From: a virus
Direction: 5' to 3' (one strand)
IMG/VR virus record: IMGVR_UViG_3300020020_000051
Location: 1 to 48,256 of that record
Length of the DNA: 48,256 nt
Of this stretch, positions 28,974 to 36,328 are shown one piece after another. The translations under genes were made by a program, and so were the position numbers. Under the pieces are notes generated by a model. It was not told the origin of the DNA, did no database searches, and saw only the letters and a list, made by a program, of their open reading frames with translations. Within the stretch, counting starts at the first letter, position 1. Every line of letters starts with the position of its first letter.

Positions 28974-30797
28974 ATGGGACGCGATCTACTTTCAGTTGAA
29001 ATTAAAGCGAATAAGCCAAGCAAGCTTCTGCCGCTTATTGTTCGTGGTTTTCCTGGCGGCTTGAACGCAGTCGAGAACGATATTCTTATGAGTCCTTCCG
29101 ATCAAGTCGCGCTGAATAATATGCGGCGCACACCAGCTGGTGGCCAGAAGGTGCGTTATGGCTCGAATTGGTTTGAGGATGTATCAGATACCGTTACTGG
29201 TACGATTGTTGACATGGAGTATTTCGCGAACACCATCATTTCAGTCACAACAACGGGACAGATATGTGCGACAGATAACGATGGAGTCAGTGTCGTTATC
29301 TGGAATAGTGCTATTGCTGCGCTTCTTCCTGGTTCTCCATCAGGTTGGTCCGGAGGCATCACCAATGTCGATTTCATCCCGTTCAGGAATCAACTTATCG
29401 TTCACAATGGAATAGATAAACCGGTTACGATCAGTGCAAATTTAGTCGTGACATACTTACAGGACTTGGGGAGCGGTAGTAATACTAATACGCCAATAGG
29501 CAAGTACGGTTGTGTTGTGTCAAACTATCATTGTGTTGCAGGCATAGCCGGTCTACCGAATACGATTTATATATCTGCAAAAAGTACCGCTGGAACATTT
29601 CCTGGTGATCCCGCTCCGAATGATTCAATTAGTATTGACGTAGGCGCGTATGCTCCAGAGGGTGCTGCCGAGATTCGCGGCATCGCAGGATTTCGTACAT
29701 TCCTGATCGTATTCTTTCTCGGTCAGTCGCTCGTCGTTCAGCTTGGTGTGTATAATACCGAAACTACTCCTGAGCATGTTCCAGCATTTCCTGATTCGAT
29801 GCCAGATTTTGGTATTCTTGGTCACCGATGTATTAAGCAAGTAGAGAACGATATGCTGTTTGCTGGTCTTGATGGTTTGGCGAGTGCCTCTCGTAACCTA
29901 TTCGGTAATCTAGATACGTTGGCTCTCAGTGAAAAGATCGAACCATTTTATCGCGCTACAATTGCTGTTTTGACAGATGACCAGATTAGGCTTGGTTGTT
30001 TTATGGTTTATGATTCGTTGGCGCACGATTTGATCTTGTCTGTTCCGTCTGGTCCATCGTTCGTGTATAGTTTTAATGATCGTTTGCGTTATCGAAGTTG
30101 GTCAACGTTCTCAGGTCAGGGAATGATTGCAGCGTGTACGTCGTTTCTAGGGCGTGTGTTCTATTCTATTGGAACCCGTATCTTTCAGTATGGTAATGGC
30201 GCGTATCCTGGTGAGAATTATGCATCAGATAGACTTAATGATCGTGACGGCAATTGGGCGCCTGTTACCGCTTATAGTGTTGGAGCTGTTTTACGAGATG
30301 TTCCTAGCAATTCGAGTTGGGTTGCTATTGGTAACAATGTCAGCGGTTCAGTTTCATTCGCTCAGGATAGGGCCGATCAAGTACTGAACCCAAAGTGGGA
30401 AGAATATGAAGGCGAAGCGATTACGTTTGAAATGGAACTACCTTGGCTAGATAGTAAGGACCCAACACAAACCAAGATTTTAAGATTTGCATCAGTTGGT
30501 TCAAAGGGAACCGGAGAGTTCACGCTCAAAGTCTATGTAGATAATCTATACAAGGATGTTGATGGAGTTATACAGTATGACCCAGCGGTTACTGTTAACT
30601 TTATTGGTAATGATGCTCCTGGTTTCGGTTATGACGCTGGTCCTTACGGCGGTGGTCGTAGAAGTGACGACCCGCGTCTTTGGAATGTTCCAGTAAAGTT
30701 CAAGACTCTAAAGTGTATCTATACCGGATCAGTACGTAAACCACTTGAGTTAATCAGCCAAAAGTTTGTTTACGCTCGCGGCAGCCGTCAACGATGA
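28974..30797 (+). CDS. Tail nozzle / stabilisation protein (P22 gp10-like)
   Basis: A 607-residue beta-rich protein: LIVRGFPGGLNAVENDILMS, DGLASASRNLFGNLDTLALS, FGYDAGPYGGGRRSDD near the end. The repeated strand pattern and the position between connector and tail fibres fit the podovirus nozzle or tail stabilisation protein. The ATG used lies three bases after a palindrome copy; an upstream open extension overlaps the previous gene and lacks start signals. Confidence 0.82.
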   Translation: MGRDLLSVEIKANKPSKLLPLIVRGFPGGLNAVENDILMSPSDQVALNNMRRTPAGGQKVRYGSNWFEDVSDTVTGTIVDMEYFANTIISVTTTGQICATDNDGVSVVIWNSAIAALLPGSPSGWSGGITNVDFIPFRNQLIVHNGIDKPVTISANLVVTYLQDLGSGSNTNTPIGKYGCVVSNYHCVAGIAGLPNTIYISAKSTAGTFPGDPAPNDSISIDVGAYAPEGAAEIRGIAGFRTFLIVFFLGQSLVVQLGVYNTETTPEHVPAFPDSMPDFGILGHRCIKQVENDMLFAGLDGLASASRNLFGNLDTLALSEKIEPFYRATIAVLTDDQIRLGCFMVYDSLAHDLILSVPSGPSFVYSFNDRLRYRSWSTFSGQGMIAACTSFLGRVFYSIGTRIFQYGNGAYPGENYASDRLNDRDGNWAPVTAYSVGAVLRDVPSNSSWVAIGNNVSGSVSFAQDRADQVLNPKWEEYEGEAITFEMELPWLDSKDPTQTKILRFASVGSKGTGEFTLKVYVDNLYKDVDGVIQYDPAVTVNFIGNDAPGFGYDAGPYGGGRRSDDPRLWNVPVKFKTLKCIYTGSVRKPLELISQKFVYARGSRQR

Positions 30798-30811
30798 TTG
30801 TGAGTCATACA
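30797..30811 (+). repeat. Palindrome copy (mismatched), gene junction
   Basis: ATTGTGAGTCATACA between nozzle and first fibre. Confidence 0.7.
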
Positions 30812-30813
30812 CC

Positions 30814-32139
30814 ATGACCCAATATTCTGCACACTTCCGAATTCCAATTCCTGACTTTGAGCAGGAGCCTTGGCATGATGAATTGGAAACATCACTTCGT
30901 CAGGTGGATCAAGCCATCTACGAAGCACTATTCGCAGCCGGTGCAGCTTTATGGGAGAACGATCATGAGTACTTTGTTGGTGATATTGCTCTCGATGATA
31001 TTGATGGTCAGCTTTATGTGTGCGCTATTAATCACACTAGTCCATCTACGCCTGTTACGTTCACAACGTTCAGAGGTGCTAATCCAACTTTTTGGAACGC
31101 TATTGTTACCATCCCACAGTTTCGTGGCACGTGGGCTACCGCAACATCGTACATCAAGGGCGATTTTGTTATCGATAATCAGCGTTACGCTGTTGCTGTT
31201 ATTTCTCACGTCTCAACTGTTTTCAATACCGATCTAGGCAATGGTAAGTGGGCCGTCCTGATCGATTTAACTTCAATTCAAGCAGGATTTAATGAGAATG
31301 CGGAAGGTTCTATTGCTTCTGCATCTACGACGGACATTGGTGCAGAGACGCCATCAAGATTAGCGATTACAGGCTCGGCTACAATCACAAGTTTTGGGAC
31401 TGTTGCGAACAAGTATAAAATGCTACGCTACACTGGCGCAGCGATTGTGACTCACAATGCTACGACACTGATTTTGCTTGGTGGTGCGAATCGTACCATG
31501 AGGGCTGGTGATGTACAAATCCTTACATCAAATGCTTCTGGTCAATGGCGTGAAATCGCATTCTTTCGAGCAGATGGCAATCCTGCTACTGAGACAGAGC
31601 GTGGTGTTGTAGAGCTTGCGACCGTTGCAGAGGTTCAGGCTGGTATCGATACGGAAAGAGCTATTACTGCTGCCGGTTTCCGTGGTGGATTTGATAATAG
31701 GTTCTTTCCTGCTGGAACAAAGATGCTGTTCCAGCAGACTAATGCTCCGGTTGGTTGGACTAAGGATGTTGTACATAATGACAAAGCATTGCGAGTCGTG
31801 TCTGGCGCTGCTAGTTCAGGCGGTACGCTTCCATTCTCAACAGTCTTTGCAAGAACTGCAACCGATGCACATACATTAACAGTTTTTGAACTACCTTCAC
31901 ACGCCCATACCATTACGGACCCAGGACACTTTCACAATGTTACCTGTTTGGATGGCAGTACCAACAATCCAGGTGGACAAGGTACTTCCTTTCTAAACGC
32001 TGGCGCAAATAATCATACAACTGAACCAGCTTTTACTGGTATCAACCAAGCGAATGCTTTTGGTGGTGGTGGTTCGCATACACACGCTATAGACATCCGT
32101 GTTCAATACGTTGATCTGATCATCGCAACAAAGGACTAG
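30814..32139 (+). CDS. Tail fibre with collar-type C-terminus
   Basis: A 441-residue tail fibre. Residues 1-95 form a virion anchor shared with the second fibre (FRIPIPDFEQEPWHDELE, SLRQVDQAIYEAL, ANPTFW). The C-terminus has a collar-type domain: FPAGTKMLFQQTNAPVGWTK, LPSHAHTI and GGGGSHTHAIDIRVQYVDLI. Fibres of this kind bind host surface sugars or proteins and set host range. Confidence 0.88.
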   Translation: MTQYSAHFRIPIPDFEQEPWHDELETSLRQVDQAIYEALFAAGAALWENDHEYFVGDIALDDIDGQLYVCAINHTSPSTPVTFTTFRGANPTFWNAIVTIPQFRGTWATATSYIKGDFVIDNQRYAVAVISHVSTVFNTDLGNGKWAVLIDLTSIQAGFNENAEGSIASASTTDIGAETPSRLAITGSATITSFGTVANKYKMLRYTGAAIVTHNATTLILLGGANRTMRAGDVQILTSNASGQWREIAFFRADGNPATETERGVVELATVAEVQAGIDTERAITAAGFRGGFDNRFFPAGTKMLFQQTNAPVGWTKDVVHNDKALRVVSGAASSGGTLPFSTVFARTATDAHTLTVFELPSHAHTITDPGHFHNVTCLDGSTNNPGGQGTSFLNAGANNHTTEPAFTGINQANAFGGGGSHTHAIDIRVQYVDLIIATKD

Positions 32140-32142
32140 GCC

Positions 32143-32496
32143 ATGAAGCTATCAGTTATCAGGGAAGACAACACAGTCATAGTGGACGGCGTAGCTCATA
32201 GTATTGACTGTTCCGAACTACCGACGTTTATCCACGCAATCCAATTCGATAATGGTGTTGGCCATGTCGAATTTAAAGCGGATGGGAATGGACGGAGGAT
32301 GGGAAACATCAACATCATGGATACTACATTCGTCAACTACCTGTTAGATCGTCACAAGATGGAGGACGATCGTGTGAAGAAAGAGAAGAAAGAAGCGGAA
32401 GAGAAATTGAAACATGCCGATGAGGAACGCGAAGCCAGGTTGAAAGAACTCATGAAGAAGAAGATCGATCCAAATGCTGGAGCCAATCGCGAATGA
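32143..32496 (+). CDS. Hypothetical protein, possible fibre chaperone
   Basis: A 117-residue protein with a beta N-terminal part (NTVIVDGVAHSIDCSELP, IHAIQFDNGVGHVEFK) and a charged coiled coil (KKEKKEAEEKLKHADEERE). The DG..H.IDCS.LP..IHA.Q motif is one I recall from small phage proteins next to tail fibres, often guessed to be tail chaperones. Ends in ATGA overlap with the next gene. Confidence 0.75.
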   Translation: MKLSVIREDNTVIVDGVAHSIDCSELPTFIHAIQFDNGVGHVEFKADGNGRRMGNINIMDTTFVNYLLDRHKMEDDRVKKEKKEAEEKLKHADEEREARLKELMKKKIDPNAGANRE

Positions 32497-32822
32497 GCCT
32501 TCCTGATCCAAAAGTTGGTTGTCACAAAACCGGCTTTACGAAGAAGTGTCGTAAGCTGGTTTCGGACGGCATCTGTGATAGATGGATGCACATCATTGGA
32601 ATGAATCCGAATACAGGAGTACAAGTTGATCAGTATCGGTGTATCGACGATTGGGTACCGCTACTGTTAATCGAGAATTCGAAGCTGCAGCGTGAAACTG
32701 GTGCTGCTGTAGAAAGTTTCCGAAACCTTATGGTCAAGCAGAACGAAGAAGCCTACAAACAGATAACGGACGCAGGAAATGACTACAACATTCACAGAGC
32801 ACTTCCGGTTCGGAGTCCCTGA
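32493..32822 (+). CDS. Conserved phage hypothetical protein
   Basis: A 109-residue protein: PDPKVGCHKTGFTKKCRKLV, CDRWMHIIGMNPNTGV, YRCIDDWVPLLLIENSKLQ. Four Cys (C-x8-C, C, C) look conserved and may bind metal. I recall the CDRW.H..G.NP.TGE and CID.W.P.LL motifs from small proteins in many phages; function unknown. It overlaps the start of the second fibre gene by 44 bases. Confidence 0.82.
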   Translation: MSLPDPKVGCHKTGFTKKCRKLVSDGICDRWMHIIGMNPNTGVQVDQYRCIDDWVPLLLIENSKLQRETGAAVESFRNLMVKQNEEAYKQITDAGNDYNIHRALPVRSP

Positions 32823-34533
32823 TTTTCTGTCCACTCCGTGGCATCAGACGGTTCAGGATACTCTACACCAAGTTGATAAGGCATTGTATCAAACACTGCT
32901 TGCGGCTGATGCAGAGCCGTGGGAAAATTCTACAATTTATGCACAAGGTGATATTGTTCTCGATACGGTGAACGGTATTGTTTACATTGCGCGTGTGAGT
33001 CATACATCAGCAGCAACACCGACAACGTTTGATCAGGATCGTATTGCCAATCCAACTTTTTGGGCCGAATTCTCTATAATAACTTTAGACTTATCAGCAA
33101 ATAATCGTTTCCTTGGACGTGTTAGTGGTGGTCCTGGTCCTGTTGAAGAACTATCTGGTACGCAAGCTACATCTCTACTTGATACATTTACTAATACACT
33201 CAAGGGAGTTGCGCCTCCTTCTGGTGGTGGTGCTGTTAACTTTTTAAGAGCCGATGGTTCGTGGACAGTACCGCCAGGGCTAGGTGATGTTGTTGGTCCT
33301 TCTCCGGCAACTAGTAATGCAGTTACGCGTTTTGATGGTCCATCAGGTAAGTTGCTAAAAAATTCAAGTATGACGGTGGATGACAATGGATTAGTAGCCA
33401 TTAATGCTTTAGGTACTTCCAATATAGCATTAACGATTAATCTACCTAATACATTTGCACACGGTGTGGGACAACAACACAATGTTGTCGGTCCTATTGG
33501 ACTTCTTGATTACTTTATAAACTATCATATTGTGAGCGACACTGCTGATGCTGGCGCCAATGCTATTGCGGGAATCTACGGACAGTATATAAAATATATT
33601 GTGGGAGGTTCGACAGTAAAAGGTGCACGTTCTGCTCTTACAGCAGAAATGATACTGGATGGACCAACTAATACGGTTGGTAATCCCAATCGTTTTTATC
33701 TTGGCGCATTTATTACGTCTGCTGCTGCAACAGGTGATGGTGGTGGGCTCGGAACCGAATTGGGATATATTGGCGGTTTGAACGTAGGAGCACTAGCTAC
33801 TTCGGCACTAGCGCAAAATCTTGAGAGTCTTGTTGGTATTGAAGTCAATGTCAATATGGTGACTGGATCATCGACGCGAAGTCGTCTTGGTGTTGCTATT
33901 GGTCCCAATCTATCCGGTGGATTTGGTCAGGGGTCTTTTGTAGATTCTGGATTATATTTCTTTAACAATAACGGTTCTGGATGGGTTGATGGCATTATGT
34001 TCGATAGCGTGGTTGGGGCTCCAATAGACCCTGCTGGTAAAATTCTCAGTACGAGAGGCTCGTTTCCAATTGGAACGGCGATTGATTTTAGCAGTCTTCA
34101 CGTTCTGGGTGTTAGTACCATAGCCGATTATATAATTCGAGGACCAGACGATAATTTTACTGTAACAGGAACTGGTGAAGTACGCCCAAAGCGTCTCACC
34201 GATACCGTAGTTAGCTTAACTGATGGTCCATCAGTAACAATTGATGCGTCGCTTGGAGGTACCTTCAAATTGGCAGCATTCGGAAATCGAACTGTTCTTG
34301 CTCCAACTAATTCACCGATAACTGGGAAGTCACATAGGTTGGTTATTGCTCACGAGGCATCTGGAGCAAATCGTACATTGGCACTATCGACTGGTGCTGC
34401 CGGATCATTCAGGTTCGGAACTGACATTACAGGTCTAACAGTTACGCTGAACGGAACAATCGATTATATCGGCTGTTTGTGGAATCAAGCTGATGATCGG
34501 TGGGATGTAGTCTCATACGTGAAAGGGTTCTGA
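32779..34533 (+). CDS. Second tail fibre, shared N-terminal anchor
   Basis: A 584-residue fibre. Residues 1-100 are paralogous to the first fibre (HFRFGVPDFLSTPWHQTVQD, LHQVDKALYQTLL, ANPTFW). Residues from about 150 have a long beta-rich shaft (PGLGDVVGPSPATSNAVTRF, many Gly/Asn turns) and a C-terminus unlike the first fibre. A palindrome copy encodes RVSHTS exactly where the first fibre reads AINHTS. Confidence 0.85.
   Translation: MTTTFTEHFRFGVPDFLSTPWHQTVQDTLHQVDKALYQTLLAADAEPWENSTIYAQGDIVLDTVNGIVYIARVSHTSAATPTTFDQDRIANPTFWAEFSIITLDLSANNRFLGRVSGGPGPVEELSGTQATSLLDTFTNTLKGVAPPSGGGAVNFLRADGSWTVPPGLGDVVGPSPATSNAVTRFDGPSGKLLKNSSMTVDDNGLVAINALGTSNIALTINLPNTFAHGVGQQHNVVGPIGLLDYFINYHIVSDTADAGANAIAGIYGQYIKYIVGGSTVKGARSALTAEMILDGPTNTVGNPNRFYLGAFITSAAATGDGGGLGTELGYIGGLNVGALATSALAQNLESLVGIEVNVNMVTGSSTRSRLGVAIGPNLSGGFGQGSFVDSGLYFFNNNGSGWVDGIMFDSVVGAPIDPAGKILSTRGSFPIGTAIDFSSLHVLGVSTIADYIIRGPDDNFTVTGTGEVRPKRLTDTVVSLTDGPSVTIDASLGGTFKLAAFGNRTVLAPTNSPITGKSHRLVIAHEASGANRTLALSTGAAGSFRFGTDITGLTVTLNGTIDYIGCLWNQADDRWDVVSYVKGF
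32992..33006 (+). repeat. Palindrome copy (one mismatch), in second fibre
   Basis: CGTGTGAGTCATACA. Encodes RVSHT; absent from the paralogous site in the first fibre. Confidence 0.75.
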
Positions 34534-34534
34534 G

Positions 34535-34894
34535 ATGAAGAAAGAAGGCGAAGTGATGATCGATCATCGTGCTAGTCCTGGTCTTACAGCCGATGAAGCT
34601 GTCAAATTTGGCTATCATCCTGATCAAGTCAAAGAAGGTGCTTTGTTTGAAGCAGCTACTATGACTTGCGCACACTGTAACACAATAGTTATTCGTAACC
34701 CAATGCGGGTGCGCGAACGGGCTACGTGTTTGCAGTGCAATCAGTACATTTGTGATCTTTGTGATGGTGCGCGTCGTCATCCCGACTATGTACACCGTCC
34801 GTGGAAAGCCATCGCAGACTTGGTTCAGAGCGGCAAGTTTACGATGGCTGGAACCTCTGTCAACCCCGTTCTGATACCAAGAAAGGGTGATTGA
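34535..34894 (+). CDS. Zinc-finger-like hypothetical protein
   Basis: A 119-residue protein with CAHCNTI, CLQCNQYICDLC and a His-rich segment (ARRHPDYVHRPW), i.e. three CxxC pairs forming a probable zinc knuckle. The first ATG follows the upstream TGA closely; a start at Met8 with AAGG upstream is also possible. Similar CxxC proteins lie among tail genes of other phages. Function unknown. Confidence 0.78.
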   Translation: MKKEGEVMIDHRASPGLTADEAVKFGYHPDQVKEGALFEAATMTCAHCNTIVIRNPMRVRERATCLQCNQYICDLCDGARRHPDYVHRPWKAIADLVQSGKFTMAGTSVNPVLIPRKGD

Positions 34895-34895
34895 G

Positions 34896-35414
34896 ATGGC
34901 TAAATGGTCATTCAAATCTGCTGCTCTAACGTTCACTGCCGCTGCTGCCGGTTCTGCGATCGGTTCGGCGTCTACCTATATGGCCCTCAAAGGAGGTTCG
35001 GGTACACAGGTAGTCGATGTTCTCGAGTTGTCGGTTTCCGGTAAAGCAACTGCCTCAACTGTAGCAGCCATGGAGTTGTCAAGAGCATCCACGTTGGAAA
35101 CGACTCCTACAACGCTTGCGGCGCCGCATAGTGCCGGTCCGCTGCATCCCGCTACTGCGGCTTTGGCTGCTCCGCCGGTACCATTCGTTGCGGCTGGTAC
35201 TCAACCGACACCATCAAACACAGTAACAGATGCGAAACTCAATCTCGCACTGAACTTGTTTGGTGGCATCTATCGATGGAATGCCAGTCCGACGCAGCAG
35301 TGGACTATCGTTGGCAATACTGCTCCTGGCGGCGAAAGTGTACTGTGGAACAACTCTAGTGCTGGTGGTTCCTCAGGGCTCGCCGACGCTCACATTCTCT
35401 ATGAGCCGTACTGA
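34896..35414 (+). CDS. Ala/Thr-rich virion-type hypothetical protein
   Basis: A 172-residue protein with a short hydrophobic N-terminal stretch (about 8-29, AALTFTAAAAGSAIGSASTY), low-complexity Ala/Thr/Pro middle and a C-terminal beta part (YRWNASPTQQWTIVGNTAPG). It is probably a tail-associated surface protein. I chose the inner ATG; an alternative start three codons earlier overlaps the previous gene. Confidence 0.72.
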   Translation: MAKWSFKSAALTFTAAAAGSAIGSASTYMALKGGSGTQVVDVLELSVSGKATASTVAAMELSRASTLETTPTTLAAPHSAGPLHPATAALAAPPVPFVAAGTQPTPSNTVTDAKLNLALNLFGGIYRWNASPTQQWTIVGNTAPGGESVLWNNSSAGGSSGLADAHILYEPY

Positions 35415-35417
35415 GTC

Positions 35418-35432
35418 TGTGTGAGTCATACA
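35418..35432 (+). repeat. Palindrome copy (exact), intergenic
   Basis: TGTGTGAGTCATACA, six bases before the hairpin at 35438-35465. Confidence 0.85.
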
Positions 35433-35437
35433 TCAGT

Positions 35438-35465
35438 GCGGATACGGGGTACGCTCCGTATCCGC
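35438..35465 (+). terminator. Possible intrinsic terminator
   Basis: GCGGATACGG and CCGTATCCGC form a perfect 10-bp stem with an 8-base loop, followed by ATCATTT. It lies in the gap after the Ala/Thr-rich gene, six bases after an exact palindrome copy. The short T-tract makes strong termination uncertain. Confidence 0.5.
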
Positions 35466-35485
35466 ATCATTTAGAGGAATAGCCG

Positions 35486-36316
35486 ATGATGTCCGGCGGT
35501 TATATGAGCGGCTGCCTGGGTAGCGTCCGTCCATACGATGGTCCTGGGGATATTGTTCCTGGGGCTATTAGTTGGTGGGGCTTGCGTGCCTATAGTTTTG
35601 CGAAAATTGGTCTACCTGCTATACGATTACGTGAGGATGGAGGTAATACCGAGCAAGACTTCGTAACAGTTCCTGGAGTGCCACCAGATAATCTCTGGGG
35701 AGGACTGGACCAATCTGCCATATTGGCATTTGCTGGTGGTGCAAATCTATTTGTAGTAACTTTGTATGATCAGATAGGTACCAAACACTTGACGCAAGCA
35801 ACGCAAGCGAATCAGCCTGCGTTCATAACTGGTGGAATAGGTTCGCTTCCAGTTATAAGGCTCTCGATTGCAAGTGCAACCGGATTAGCGACAGCAGCGT
35901 CTTTTCCAGTAATTAATCAACCGTATAGCCTTTCGTGGGTCGGGAAGCGTACTGGTTCATTTACAACTGTACAAAGTCTATATGCAACTACGAGTATTGC
36001 CGCTGGATGGAACAGTGCTGCTGACACAGCATTTATCTTTGCCGGTAGTTTACCAACAGCAACAGCGATTGATAATGTTTGGCACGCATTTGCCAACGTT
36101 TACAATAGTACAAACTCGATAATTGGAGTCGATGGTGTATCTACTATAGTTGATGCGCTCACCAATGGTGTGAACAGTGCATTGGAAGTTCCTGATCTCG
36201 GAGGAAATTTGGCAGATGCTGATTTCGTCGAACTTGGATTCTGGTCAACAACTACATACACGGCGGACAACATTAGACATTTAAGCGGCAACCAACAAAC
36301 GTACTATAAGTACTAG
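35486..36316 (+). CDS. Lectin / arabinofuranosidase-like tail protein
   Basis: A 276-residue protein. The segments RAYSFAKIGLPAIRLREDGG, NTEQDF, LYDQIGTKHLTQATQANQPA and NVYNSTNS follow the layout of concanavalin A-like folds related to the arabinofuranosidase B family that occur in phage tail proteins and bind surface polysaccharide. I do not see clear catalytic residues, so binding is more likely than cleavage. GAGG precedes one of two adjacent ATGs. Confidence 0.78.
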   Translation: MMSGGYMSGCLGSVRPYDGPGDIVPGAISWWGLRAYSFAKIGLPAIRLREDGGNTEQDFVTVPGVPPDNLWGGLDQSAILAFAGGANLFVVTLYDQIGTKHLTQATQANQPAFITGGIGSLPVIRLSIASATGLATAASFPVINQPYSLSWVGKRTGSFTTVQSLYATTSIAAGWNSAADTAFIFAGSLPTATAIDNVWHAFANVYNSTNSIIGVDGVSTIVDALTNGVNSALEVPDLGGNLADADFVELGFWSTTTYTADNIRHLSGNQQTYYKY

Positions 36317-36328
36317 TGGTCCGATGTT

